This document shows positions 11,769 through 23,786 of a DNA stretch of 64,000 bases, one piece after another (within the stretch, counting starts at the first letter, position 1; every line of letters starts with the position of its first letter). The position numbers and the translations under genes are program-made. Below the pieces are notes generated by a model that searched no databases, had not been told where the DNA came from, and worked only from the letters and a program-made list of their open reading frames with translations. Source of the stretch: Floccularia luteovirens (Eukaryota; Basidiomycota; Agaricomycetes; Agaricales; Squamanitaceae); contig VSJF01000009.1 in assembly GCA_009739215.1 (NCBI GenBank), forward strand, positions 682,001-746,000, written 5' to 3'.

Positions 11769-12297
11769 TCCAGGTTGATTAAACTTGTGGATGAATGATC
11801 ATCATGTACGCGCGCTCTAAGCGCTACACCATCGTATAGTGATCCCATATTGGATCCAAATGTTATGAAATTTGAATACTTTTGTGCTAAACATGACTTT
11901 AAAACAATTGTCCGAAAAAATGCCTCTGGACGTCTGAATACCCATTTTGATTTTTTTGGTACTTGATTGGAAAGTGTTCTTAGTGGAGTTGGAAACTACC
12001 ATGCTACGGGCCAACATACCGCGCGGACCGTCCTACCGTTACCAAGCTTGCTCCGAGATGAATGCGCATACAGGAACCGCTATACGCTTAAACGCCACTT
12101 TAAGCCTCGCCACTACCATTTATAGAAGTTCCATCTGTTGACAACATCTCTTGCCAACAAAATTCACTATAATCTCCTCCGGACCGTGTTCAGCTGACCA
12201 CCTTTACGTGATGCATACAGTCAGTATTGCCAAGACATGTTGGTAATGGATTGCAATATCCCAATACTCCATTAACGCGCTGGCAATTGGATGTACA
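11769..12297. other. Intergenic between L2 and the polygalacturonase
   Basis: Present in both arms but diverged (compare 22163-22680). No gene. A tRNA-like string on the minus strand near 11800-11830 does not form a complete tRNA. Confidence 0.5.
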
Positions 12298-12304
12298 TAT
12301 AAGA
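12298..12304 (+). promoter_or_regulatory. TATA-like box of the polygalacturonase gene
   Basis: TATAAGA, 43 bases before the start codon at 12341. Confidence 0.45.
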
Positions 12305-12340
12305 ATCCCTGATGAGAAGTTTTCCAGTGTCTTCATCTTC

Positions 12341-14489
12341 ATGCTCACTTCAAGAATAAAGTATTTCTTGGTTACCTTCTTAGTTGTTCTGAGGCTCGCC
12401 GGTTTCTCTGGCACCGTGCGTGCGGCGGAATGTACTGTTGCTCGCAGTGATGATGCGACAGTAGATGACTCTTCGTCCATCGTCAAAGCTTTTACGGACT
12501 GCGCCACTGATTCGATTATCACGTTCTCGCAAGCGAATTATAGCGCTTTTACTCCTATAACACTTGCAGGATTGAGTGCGTGTCCCCGTTTGATTATCAG
12601 TCACTTATATTAATATATCTTGCAGAGAACGTTACTGTCCTGTTCAACGGAAACCTGAACCTTCCGAATAATATTTCAAGAGTTCAACATGAGATTAACA
12701 TAACCAAAAACCACCCAAGTGTGAATAATTACTATTTCTCGCCTTAATAAGAATCTTACAACTGTCCAGACATATGCTACTCCATGGTTTTATATCGAAG
12801 GCACAGATGTTCAAATTGTTGGCTCAGAAGATTTCCAATGGGGTAGATTCCACGGTTTTGGTCAACAATGGTGGGACATCGGCAACAGAGTGAGTCCCCG
12901 GTCGTAGTAATTGATGATAATCATCCTCATGACTAACCTTGGTAGACCCTCCGTCCTCAACTTGCGACCTTCAACGTAACCAATGGGCTATTGCGAGGGC
13001 TAAAAGTGATCAAACCCGTTGCTTGGGGATGGAATCTCCCAGGTAAAAACCTCAGAGTTGAGAATCACTTTGTGGATGCCAAACCGGATAACGGGACTCG
13101 GGATAATACAGTTGTGAGTCATTTGTTTACCACCTATACACCGTATTACAGCACTTGACGATTGAATGGGCTTCTTCTCACAGAGCTTCCCATTCAATAC
13201 GTGCGTAATATAAATAATAACTCCACCTTTTCTACCTGTGTTTCTAATGGTGCCTTCTCATATATTTCTAGTGATGGTGAATAGCAATTTTTATATATTT
13301 GGATCATCGGCCTCATGAATGTGTTTTTATCATAGGGCTGAACCTGTCCGGAGAAAACATAACAGTAGACGGGTAAACCTACTTCCCAAGATTTTGTTGC
13401 TACTAATCAAGTTAACATGGGTTTTTTTTCCCCTTGAAAATTAGTTATTTCGGGCATAACGGTGAAGACTGCATATCCGTAATTAATGGCGCCCGGAACA
13501 TTGTTGTACAAAATGGCTTTTGTGGGTTTTCATCACATGGGCTATCAATCGGTTCATTAGGGCGTGGTGGAGCCGTACAAACTGTTCAAAATGTATTGTT
13601 CAAGAATTGGACTATGGATGGTGCTGTATACGGTGCTCGGGTAAGACACTAAGTTTCTCTTCCAGCCAAAGAATAAATGATACTGAGCAGTAATTGTAGT
13701 TCAAGAGTTGGACTGGAGGTCAGGGTTGGGCTGATAATGTCACTTGGGAAGACATCACGCTCGTAAACGTATCCACAGGTATATTTATAACGCAAAAGTA
13801 TGAAGCTGACTACGATCTCCCGTTGTTTGCAACTAAACTTATTTTATCCTTTTTTTCAGTTACTTTGATCAGGTATGCATCTGCCATCACCGTTGTTTCC
13901 ATGCTACTATATTTCAATGACAGGACAAAGGCCCTCGTCCCGCCAATGTCAATAACACCAGCACCAAGCTGTCCAATTTTACGTTCAAAAACTTCACTGG
14001 AGGATTAAACACCAACTGGAGTACGTGATATACTCCATCAAATAAATAGATGACCCTAACGTTTCTTTTGCCGAATTTTTGTAGCTGATGGGACCTGTAT
14101 TAGCAATCCCTGCTGGAATTTTGTCAAGGGTGGCGACAGCACCCAAGCCATTATTTTTGATTTATATCCCGGAACAGGTAATTTACTCATTTAATCACCC
14201 ATCGTGCTCATATTTAGCTGCTTTTATGTTGCTAGCTCTGAACATAACTGTGACTGATATTAACATTCATCCGTTCAACAAATCCAACGATGAAACGACA
14301 GTAATCTGTGATCCAGCCACCCTGGCAGATGGAGAGCAGGATACACTTGGCTTCCGTTGTCAAAACGGACCATTGGTAGCGACCGCCATTGAACCGGGCA
14401 AGTCAGGGAATTCCGGAGAGCGAGTGAAAGTTGAGAGTTGGATAAGGATAATGTCAGGTATAGTTGTAGCAGGGATGTTATTAGTTTGA
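12341..14489 (+). CDS. GH28 polygalacturonase-type glycoside hydrolase, possibly membrane-anchored
   Basis: About 520 residues over many short exons, starting at 12341 with a signal peptide (MLTSRIKYFLVTFLVVLRLA). The GH28 beta-helix signatures appear in order: NTDGLN, GEDCISV, SSHGLSIGS and a final GARFKSW. These match the family's NTD, G/QDD, GHG and RIK blocks. Family members hydrolyse alpha-1,4-galacturonan; many N-glycosylation sequons fit a secreted enzyme. Deviations: GED instead of GDD (the second Asp is kept), SHG instead of GHG, RFK instead of RIK. Exo- versus endo-action cannot be decided. The C-terminus ends in a hydrophobic run (IMSGIVVAGMLLV), suggesting a GPI anchor or membrane tether, unusual for this family. 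The first three exons lie in the duplicated arm, and a broken copy is at 21596-22162. Confidence 0.92.
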
Positions 14490-14646
14490 TATGCCATGAA
14501 CGAGAAACACGGAGATGAAGCCCTGAGAGATACGTATGTATGTGTGAGTTAGCAAAAGACGGAAAATAAAATGTAAAATAATGTGACGGATAACGTTAGC
14601 TATGCACTAGACCCTCCGTATAAATACAAATTCAAGAGCCTTGCCA

Positions 14647-16327
14647 ATGGCTTCCTTGCATTTCTCCTCTTCCACCCCTGCCTCTCCAAGGAGTCCCTTT
14701 CTCCATCCAGAGTCTCTGTATTCCCTTGACGACCTTTCTGACTCTTACTCTGTAACCACCTCCGTTGCAAACATGAGCGTGCGCAGCTTGACTGACGTTC
14801 CGGAGGAAGGCCGGTCCGCAAAACAGGACCCGAAGTCTTACAAGGGCTCCTATACCCCTACGCTACCATCTAAACCTTTGTCCTCCACTTCTACCGCTGC
14901 TGCTGCTAGTGGCTCTTCGTCGAGCAGTGGTCCAGTAGCCCCTATTGGTCCTCGTCCAGCTGCCTCTCGGAAAGCTCTTAGTGTCCGTAGTCTGGGTCCT
15001 GCCCGCGTCTCCTCTGAAACATTAGGTGCTTCTTCAGGTCATTCAGCAAGTAAACGGTCCGTGTCTTCTGCTATACCCAATGCTTCCTCTTCTTCCACCA
15101 CCGGAAATGCATCAAAATCGAGTCGTACCGTGAGCGCAGCTCCAAAGATAAAGAATACCCCTCGACTACCCCATGATAAAGATGCAGAACCTGCTCCGAG
15201 TACAGCAATGTACTGGAGTCGTGCTCCAGTCTATGGGAGCATCCCAATGCGCACAATGAGAGCGCATAGTGTCACGCTGGTGGATACCACAGCGTGGTTA
15301 TTTGGTGGATGCGATGATAAGGAGAGTTCCAAGGATATATATTGCTTCGACATTGGTGTGTTATACTCAATTTGACAACTTTTGATGCGGAATATTGAAA
15401 TATGATGTTAGAGACTATGCAATGGGCACATCCGGATACCACCGGGGATGTTCCTCCTCCGTGTCGTGCTCACACAGCTACACTTGTTGACCGCAAAATA
15501 ATTGTTTTCGGTGGAGGACAAGGGCCACTTTATTATGACTCCGTATACATCCTAGATACAATTACAAGACGATGGACACGACCAAAACTCGCTCCTGGCC
15601 CTCATCCAGCCTCGCGACGTGCGCATACGGCAGTGCTGTACAAAGGAAAGATTTGGGTATTCGGTGGTGGAAATGGGTTAACCGCTCTAAATGATGTTTG
15701 GACATTAGATGTGAGCAGTAAGGTCATGCGTTGGGAGGAAGTGGAGACAACGGGGCGGAAACCCGGACCAAGAGGATATCATACAGCTAATCTTATAGGA
15801 AATGTTATGGTTGTAGTAGGAGGAAGTGATGGAAAAGAATGCTTTACTGATGTATGGTGTCTTAACTTGGGTGGGTGGGCTGCTGTTCCATGTTTATAAT
15901 AGCGTTGCTAACGTCTCTTATAGACACCCGGCAATGGAGTTCAGTGAAATTGTCTCTGTCCCACCGCCGTCTAGCACACAGTGCAACTCAAGTAGGCTCT
16001 TATCTATTCATCATTGGTGGGCACAACAGCAGTGAATACGGCACTGAACTCATCCTCTTCAATCTTGGTGAGTCCTCTATCTTTTTGATTAATTTTCAAC
16101 TATCAACTAAACTTCATTCTTATATAGTATCTCTCCAATATGAATCTCGAACAGTTCTTGGCAAGCCTCCATCCCCACGCGGATACCACGCTACAATCCT
16201 TGCTGATAGCCGACTGTTCCTTTTTGGGGGATACAATGGGAGTATGGCTTTTGACGATGTGCATATTCTTGACCTTGCTGCAGGTGCATATTTGCCGCAA
16301 GTAACCAGCTTCAATATTGAAGCTTGA
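14647..16327 (+). CDS. Kelch-repeat protein with disordered Ser-rich N-terminus
   Basis: Four exons, about 500 residues. The first 190 are Ser/Ala/Pro-rich and probably disordered, with several RS-type sites. Then come five to six Kelch blades, each with a GG pair and a downstream aromatic: TAWLFGGCDD, IIVFGGGQGP, IWVFGGGNGL, VMVVVGGSDG, LFIIGGHNSS and LFLFGGYNGS. Such propellers are protein-binding platforms; the closest fungal examples are the Tea1/Ral2-type polarity proteins, but that assignment is only a guess. The ATG at 14647 is the first in frame. The gene lies in the unduplicated spacer, 157 bases after the polygalacturonase in the same orientation. No C-terminal coiled coil is encoded before the stop. 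Confidence 0.85.
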
Positions 16328-18073
16328 AGCGCAAGTTGTTCATCCTAATTATCACTATCCCTGTTGTTTTATCAAGACTTTGTGATATACCTCTGATTCT
16401 TATATTCGTTAATGGTGGTCTATTCAACGTTATTTTTTTTTTCGTATATCTATTTCTCTCTAGATCTCATGGATACAAAAGGAAATTCTACATTTTCATT
16501 TTTGAGGAAACCTACTGGCCACTTTCCTCCCGCTCATCCTTGCAAGATAATGTAACAAAGAACAAGATAGGATGGCACCTTTGGTCTCCATAATCTATTG
16601 CGGTAGCACAAATGTAACTTTTTCTTTCGTGAACTATATACAAGTGTCGCAGTTTGGTTCCTTTGAGCATGCACTAAACATGTATGGTTTCTCATCACCA
16701 TAGCTACAATTCGCGTAATTGGATGGATCCAGGTATCAACATCATCTCTGACATTTGCGAACTCAAATATCTCAATCACAATCAATAAAGTTCCAATCTT
16801 GAAGCTTCAAGGGGTGATAATCCAAGCAGCAACATTGACATCTAACGCAAGCGAATTCATTCCAAATTGCACAATCTGAAAATTGATTCATGATATATTC
16901 TTAATGTGGTGCATCGCCTAAGCACAGGCTGAAAAAGTCTTTGCATTTTTTTCAACCCTGAGCAAAGTCTAAGTAAGCAAATGGAAATAGCGATAATTAT
17001 GGATCTGCATGAACGTCATAAGATTATAATTGAACAATATATCTTGGCAAAATGACGATTCAAGTAGTATGTAGCGAATTTAAGCCCTCAAAGGACTTTG
17101 ATTAATGGACTCTGTCTGATAAGTCAGATGAGATGATTTGTTAAAAATAGTCAAGTACTCCGTATCAGCTTATGTATCAGCTGCCGAAAGAGAACCACAA
17201 TCATTTTGCTTGCGATGGAAAAACAAAATAGCATAACACATCCAAATCACTTGACACGCTTAATGGTTGCAGCTGTAACATGTGTAGCACATTTGATCGA
17301 TCCAAGGGATGGATACAAGAAGAGCCTTACGTACGGCAGTCTCTATGATTCTTGAACTACAGTGTGCCGACAAGGAAAAAGTCGGGAAGTTTGGAGCTTG
17401 GACCAGCATTTTGATCGTGGATCCATGGTTCTCTACTGTCGTACGCGCAGGAACGCATGGATACGCGCCCCCATGGAGCTCGGGCAAGCGTTCATTCCCA
17501 TAGTTGCGACGTCAGAATCGTATAGATGCAGTAACAGTAGTGTAAACACAATATCCAATATCCTCTCCATCACGGTTGCGTTCATTGGTCATCCCTTTTA
17601 GTCTCAACGAGAACGTCTATTAATAGTGCAGATGGTAACTGACCCTTTGTGATTAGTTCAAGGGGGTGTGAATATGAATGACTGCGTATTATGCATGCAC
17701 TAAGACAACCATCATCAGAAAAATAAGGTGTTATCCATTTTGATACTGAAGCGGGGCATACGGAAGCGGGTGGGAGAATCCAGTGAACGGGGAAATTGTC
17801 GAGGTAGAGTTTCCTTGGCGACTGAGATACTTATGTGTATGCTAAAAATAGAGATCAATGTGGATGGCAACGGATGTCAAAGAATGTTGAAAGGAAGTAT
17901 TGAGAATTGAGAGAGAGGCAGAAAGAGGTAAAGCTATACGAGGTAGGAGAGAGTGGAAAGTGAAAGGAGAGAATGGAAAGGAGAGATAGGAATAGAGAGA
18001 GGACAGGGACAGGGACAAAGGGAAAGGGAGATAGTAGTACATAGCCGGAGTAAGCCGGTGAGAGAGGATCTGG
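16328..18073. other. Long intergenic region ending in a polypurine tract
   Basis: About 1.75 kb without a recognisable gene. Its last part, about 17880-18045, is an almost uninterrupted purine tract on the plus strand (GAGAG, GGAAAG and GGGACA runs) immediately upstream of the next promoter. Confidence 0.5.
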
Positions 18074-18098
18074 TGTGATCGATTTTAGATTGATCACA
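18074..18098. promoter_or_regulatory. Imperfect 25-bp palindrome upstream of the s17-like gene
   Basis: TGTGATC and GATCACA arms around an 11-base centre that is itself partly symmetric. It lies 20 bases before the TATA box, a plausible position for a dimeric regulator. Confidence 0.45.
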
Positions 18099-18117
18099 AG
18101 GTTCTCTTTTCGGCATT

Positions 18118-18125
18118 TATAAAAG
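18118..18125 (+). promoter_or_regulatory. TATA box of the s17-like secreted protein gene
   Basis: TATAAAAG, a near-consensus TATA box 228 bases upstream of the start codon, followed by a pyrimidine-rich leader typical of strongly expressed fungal genes. Confidence 0.6.
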
Positions 18126-18352
18126 CGAGTCGTCTCCTCATTCTTGCCATTCATCCTCTTTTCCTTCCTCCACTTTACTATCTGCGTTGGACAGAAGGCA
18201 GTCGCCCAGTGCGCTCCTCACCCAGAGACTACTCAAACCTCGACACTGGTGTCTTTCATTTTACACACTTTCTTTCACATATCCATATTTTTCTTCGCAA
18301 ACAGCCCTATAGAAACCCTCATTACCAACTAGCAATCTTTGAATTTTTAAAC

Positions 18353-20310
18353 ATGTTCTCCAGAACGCTTTGTGTCGCTTTACTATCTCTCTCGCTCGGT
18401 TCTTTCACAGTCCAAGCCATTCCTGTTCGTGGCGAGCCCCAAGAACCATCTTGTGCTGTCTGTAACATTTACTTTATTTATATAATCAACTTTTCTGATT
18501 TCTGTGCTTCGATTTTCTAGGCTGTTTCCACGGTTGTCCAAACTGTCACTGCAACTGCTGCTGCTAATACTGCTGTCCCAACAATCAAGGGTAATAACAA
18601 TGGTGCTAATAACGGTGCAGTAGGAAGCAACAATGGTTCATCAAACAACAATGGACAGAACACCGGTATTTATAGCACATCTTTCGTAAATATATATAAA
18701 TGTATTCACCCTTTTTATCATTGCAGGTTTCGGTCAGGGAAACAATGGAAGGGGAAACCAAGGTCAGTAGCAGCAATTCGATACTGAGATTTATCAACTG
18801 ATATTTTAATAACAACAACTTCCCAGGATCATCTGGCAGAGGAAACCAGTCAGGCAACACCGGTATGTTCCTATTTTAAATGTTGCATCTTCCAGCCTTG
18901 CAAATGTCGAACTAATGAAGGAAACGGTAAAGGTGGCAAAGGATCGACTACTACTGCCGCCCAGGCATCTGCAACCAACGTCGCTGCCAGCTCTGCTGCT
19001 GTGAAAGGCGCGACAAATACCGCCACCGACGCTGCAGCAACAAGTACTGCGGCCGCCAACAACAACGGCAGCGCAGGAGCTGCAGCTGGTAACAATGGCG
19101 GAAACAATGCTGGAAATAACGCTGGAAACAATGCTGGAAACAACAACGCCGACGCTCAGTCATCGACAAGTAAGTATTCGAATTATCTCACAGGTTCTAG
19201 GATATTGATAGATTATTTTTTCAGCACTTGACCCCGGTGTGATTGCTGATGGCTTTAATAACGATGGACAAGATGTTCCCGCTGCAGGCCAGGTCGCATC
19301 TCTCACCTCGAGCAACAACTTCATCAACTTCTGCTTGACTGTACCAAACCTTCCCATCACTAACGGCAAGCAAATCACCACTGGTTCTTGCAACCCAGCT
19401 CCTATGGGTGTTATTCCTTCTGTTGATAACATGCCATCCGCCAAATTCCAATTCCCCGCTAACTTCGGTACCGTTAAAGCAAACACTGCATTCACGATCA
19501 AAATGGCCATCCAGAACATGCAAACCGGATTTTTCGTCAACGCAGAAGAGAACTACTTTTCCGCACCTCAAGTATTGAATGGTCAAGGACAAATCCAAGG
19601 TCACTCCCACGTCGTCGTTGAAGCATTGGACTCTATTACCCAAACCACTCCTACCGACCCCAAAAAATTCGCTTTCTTCAAGGGTTTGAACGCTGCTGCC
19701 TCGGGAGGTGTATTAACGGCCGATGTAACTAGCGGTCTCCCTGCCGGTGCCTACAAACTTTCTTCTATCAACACCGCTGCCAACCATCAACCTGTCGTTG
19801 TCCCCATCGCCCAACACGGATCTCTTGATGATGCTATCTATGTCCGTGATTAATATAAATTGATTCAATATACTTACTGACAACAATGTTTAGTTCACTG
19901 TTACTGATGATGGCAACCCGGCTCAAGGTGCAGGCAATGGCGCCGATGCTGGTAACGCTGGAGCAGTTGATAACACGGGTGCAGGTGCCGGTGCCGGTGC
20001 TACTGCCACTGATTCAGCTGACGCTGCTGCATCCACAACTGCTGCCGCATCTGGTACAAAAGGAAACAACAACAACGGAAACAATGGCGGTAATAACTCT
20101 GCTGCCGCAGCAACCTCGACTGCATCATCCTCGAACGGAAAGGGTCAAAATGGCAGTGGAAAGGGCGGTAACAACGGAGGTGCAGCAGCAGCTTCTTCAA
20201 CGGACTCAGGTGCAGCAGCTGCCAGCACATCACAAGCAACAGGGGGCGGCCGAGGAAAGGCTGGTACAACTGTCAAGTCTGGTGCTGAACAACAACAGAA
20301 TGGCAACTGA
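18353..20310 (+). CDS. Secreted Asn/Gly/Ala-rich protein of the so-called 'ribosomal protein s17' mushroom family
   Basis: Signal peptide at the start (MFSRTLCVALLSLSLGSFTV); about 535 residues over seven or so exons. Low-complexity N-terminal exons (GNNAG, NNN and Ala/Ser/Thr runs) precede a conserved domain of about 200 residues with blocks NNFINFCLT, LPITNGKQI, GSCNPAPMGVIPS, GHSHVV, KFAFFKGLN, GLPAGAYKLSS, NHQPVVVPIAQHG and ending YFTV. A second low-complexity tail follows. Basidiomycete databases often label this family 'ribosomal protein s17'; the signal peptide and composition make that implausible, and a wall or matrix protein is more likely. The strong TATA box and CT-rich leader fit high expression. 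Function unknown. Confidence 0.88.
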
Positions 20311-21595
20311 GAAGTTGATCACTTGTCGTTCTGAAAATCAGCTGAGAGTTCTGGCTACAACTTAACTGATGTATGGTCAGTTAACTCTTCAGTTTATTTA
20401 TTTTTTGTTCACGATGCAGACGAGTAATAAGCATGACACTTAGCATGCTGGGTTTTCATGCTCGATTCACTTTTTGTTTTTTTGTTTCTATTTTGGCGAC
20501 TGTTTTGATGTCCATATGAGCGATTCTCAGTAGAATTGTGTTCTCTCTCTCTCTTTTCCTCCAGTGTTTAGCTCCCTTTCAATTTTACTCACCATAAGTG
20601 CTACTACGATATTCATAGATTCGTTATGATAATTGTAGTTGTATAGTACAATCCGAGCTGGCTTCGTAGTCTCTGGTATACGACATTGTCTGTTGACGCA
20701 AAAAAAATAAAACTGGATCTCGGAAGGCTAAATCGATTGAATCGAATGAGTTCACAAGGTAACGAATAGGACAGCAAATTTACGGTATCTTCATACAATT
20801 GGTTTTGTACTAGATATGATGTAGACGTTATACGTACAGGCATGAAATACCGGAACGTCAGCCGAAAGTACTTCTCCAGTTCCCATTCATTCATTTACCA
20901 CTGCCTTCCTTGTAGGTCCAGCCCCGATTAATTAACGTCAGTGCTTCCCCCTGGCCACCATGACAACTTGGGCGTTCAAATCATTCAGGCCTATGTGGGG
21001 TATAACCACTATTAGACCGTAATCATAATGGAGGCAATGGAGGCCAAGCGGCCCTGTCATTGTCCTACGTTTAGGGTTGCTTACAGTAGGTTTCTTTGTG
21101 CATTGTGTGGATTTTTGTCTTTGTTCTCTCGGAACTTGATATTGACGGTTATTGTGAACAAACTTGGAATTTAGAACTGTCGAGATCAGGACATTTCAGT
21201 AGTTCCTTGAACCGCCGAGTATACGCTATCCAGCTATTAACGCATATTTTGCCCTCTGATGGGACTACACTCGTGATGTTCGCTGTAGCTAGGGATTGTT
21301 CTATTTGAGTTGATGTGCTGGGTATAAGATGGGAACTCTGTTGAACATGTTCCCAAGATGTGTTATCTAAATCGATGAAACAGTAGCAACTTAAACTTGA
21401 AACGAAGGCCATCACGTTGAATATGTTCGGTTTCAAGGTTCGAGTCCTCTAACCTTGCTACTTGTATCACATCAGTAAAACTTTCAAAAACTAAAACAGA
21501 TTCATCTTCTATCACCTTCTCCGGTAGTATCATCTTGATCTTTCTGAATGTGAACGCATAACAACCAAGCTTGCCAGATGATATGATATGAATGA
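20311..21595. other. Intergenic region up to the arm B breakpoint
   Basis: About 1.3 kb with no recognised gene. It ends abruptly at the inner breakpoint of arm B. A string resembling a tRNA T-arm near 21433-21446 is not part of a foldable tRNA. Confidence 0.45.
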
Positions 21596-22162
21596 GAACT
21601 CACTCTGTTTCCAATATCACACTACTGCTAACCAAATCTGTGGAATCTGCCTCATTGGAAATCTTCTGCCTGTGAGCCAATGATTTTGAAGAACGTCTGT
21701 GGCTTCGATGTAAAACCATGGAGTAGCATATGTCTGGACAGTTGGAAGATTCTTGTTGAGGCGAGAAAATGTTATAATAATTATTCACACTTGGCTGGTA
21801 AGTTTTTGGTTATGTATTTGAACACTTGAAATGTCATTCGGAAGATTCAAATTTCCACTGAACAGGACAGTATCATTCTCTGCAAGGATATATTAGTGTG
21901 ACTGTCTGATAACCTAACAAGGACACACACTCAATCCTGCCAGTGTTATAGGAGTAAAAGCACTGTAATTCGCTTGCGAGAACGTGATAATCGAATTAGT
22001 AGCACAGTCCGTAAAGACTTTGACGATGGGAATCATCTACTGTCGCATCATCACTGCGAGCAACGTTACACTCTGCTGCATGCATGATGCCAGAAGAACC
22101 GGCGAGCCTCAGAACATAACCCTGAAGTAACCAGGGAAATACTTTATTTTGGAAGTGAACAT
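21596..22162 (-). pseudogene. Truncated polygalacturonase copy
   Basis: Matches exons 1-3 of the gene at 12341 but is clearly broken. The frame starting at 22162 meets a stop at codon 18, caused by small insertions after the fourth hydrophobic codon. Exon 2 carries a deletion. Similarity ends at the donor splice site of exon 3, where the duplication breakpoint lies; the catalytic exons are absent. A remnant, probably not expressed as an enzyme. Confidence 0.9.
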
Positions 22163-22680
22163 GAAGATGAAGACGCTGGAAAGCCGGAGAAGCTGGCCAG
22201 GGATTCTTATATGTACACCCGATTACCAGCGCGTAAATGGAGTATTGGGATATAGCAATCCATTACCAATGTCTTGACAAAGCTGACTGTATCTGTATGG
22301 AACACATTAAAGTGGTCAGCTGAACACGGTCCAGGGAAGACTATAGTGAATTTTGTTGGCAAGAGGTGTAGGAAATAGATGGAATATCCTTAAATAAGTG
22401 GCGTTTACATCTGGGAGCAAGTTTGGTAACGGTAGGACGGACCGTGCGTTATGTTTGGCCCATACCATGGTTGTTTCCAACTCTAATAAGAACACTTTCC
22501 AGTTAAGTACCAAAAAATCAAAATGGGTATTCAGACGTTCGGAATTGTTTTAAAGCCATGTTTGGCACAAAAGTATTCAAATTTCATAACATTTCGATCC
22601 AGTGGATCACTACACGATGATGTAGTATTTAGAGAGCGCGTACATGATGATCACTCATCCCCACGTTTGTTCAACCTGGA

Positions 22681-23786
22681 TCAAACACAAGCAGCTTGAC
22701 CCGCTGGATTGTATCTAAGGCAGCTGTCAGTAGGCACTATAAGAATAATTGTGAATGCTTACCCTGTATCACACTCCTGACTACAAACATATTTGAATCA
22801 ATATAGCTCAGTATGAATACAAGGGCACGTACATGCACTTAGCCACTTGGCCAGTTTGAGGTACGCAAGTCATTTCACCGTGAACCCCACCAGGTGGGGG
22901 ATTAGGGTTGAACACCATGTTTGCTTCAAATTTTTCATGTTAACTAGTTGCAATCCGAGCTTTAGTTTAAACTTACGGCAAGCTTGGAGAGTCGGTGTAT
23001 TTGGAGCACCGTACGGCGTGCATGAGCAAGCACCACCGACAGTTGTCTGAGCTACAACTTCACCGGGATTGCAGTCGACGCTAGCTTTCAACTTTCCTTT
23101 AATGCAGGTCACACCATCGGTGCTCGTATATCTAAGGGAACATAGATGAGTCAATATCAAATACCATGAAGATGGTTTACTTTACCCAGGATCACATTTA
23201 ACAAGGCATTTGCTTGAAGCTCCATTGGAGGCAGTCTCACAATACATATTGCCATTTGTGGGTGGAACTATGAATCAAATCAGGATCTAAGGAAGATGTG
23301 TTTAAGAATGAATGGCACGAACTGCACTCAGTCTTTCCGGCCAATGTTGAACCAGGAGGGGAGCAGCTACATGGAGCGGATGTCGAAGCATATATCCCGC
23401 TGTTAGGAGAAGTGGGGCAGTTTTGGATAGAGGGAAGACATTGACCGTTCCATAAGAATGTCCTATAATATTACGTGTTGAGTATAACACATGTGGGGGT
23501 GTGTGTTGAGCACGCACTGAGCACCACAAACGATGGGTGGAGTAGTCGGGGCTGCGTTCTGTTGGCCACCACTCTGTTGGCACCAGCCAAAGAGACGCCA
23601 GAGCCAGCAACAGTTACTAGTGACAGAGGTGTGAGTTGAATGTTACATTATTTATGAGGCAAAGAGAATTGACCTCCAAATGGGCCACCTGATGAATATA
23701 GGAGCAAAGCCCCATGCTTGGGCAGGTTGGGTATTATAACCCAAGATTGTGATAGAAAGGATAGCGAAATAAAGCAAAAGGCGCAT
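22681..23786 (-). CDS. L2 (arm B): small secreted modular cysteine-rich protein
   Basis: The mirror copy of 10663-11768 and exactly the same length, 1106 bases. It starts with MRLLLYFAILSITILG at 23786 and has the same phase-2 intron positions after KCDPG and ECDTG. Differences from the arm A copy are few (for example YTLP versus HTPP in an intronic frame, L versus P before the ERL string), and introns as well as exons are nearly identical. Both copies look intact. Role and caveats as for the arm A copy. Confidence 0.78.

Larger units (their letters stand above)
4694..12896 (+). repeat. Arm A of a large inverted duplication
   Basis: This segment matches the reverse complement of 21596-29810. 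In order it holds a NUP192 coding fragment (4694-4940), the NUP192 5' flank (4941-5400, matching 28135-28465), a 0.9 kb insertion absent from the other arm (about 5400-6315), an intergenic part, L1, L2 and the first exons of the polygalacturonase. The inner end is at the exon 3 donor splice site of the polygalacturonase, after which the two arms are unrelated. Similarity is uneven: nearly identical over L2 and the 5' half of L1, and roughly 80-85 percent by eye in between and outside. Confidence 0.92.

Noticed and set aside
11795..11835. A box-like string resembling a tRNA D-arm on the minus strand (GGTGTAGCGCTTAGAG)
   Set aside because: The matching B-box and acceptor stem are missing, and the other arm has lost the pattern.
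21425..21455. GGTTCGAGTCC string resembling a tRNA T-arm
   Set aside because: The flanking stem pairs poorly and no D-arm, anticodon stem or acceptor stem can be placed upstream.
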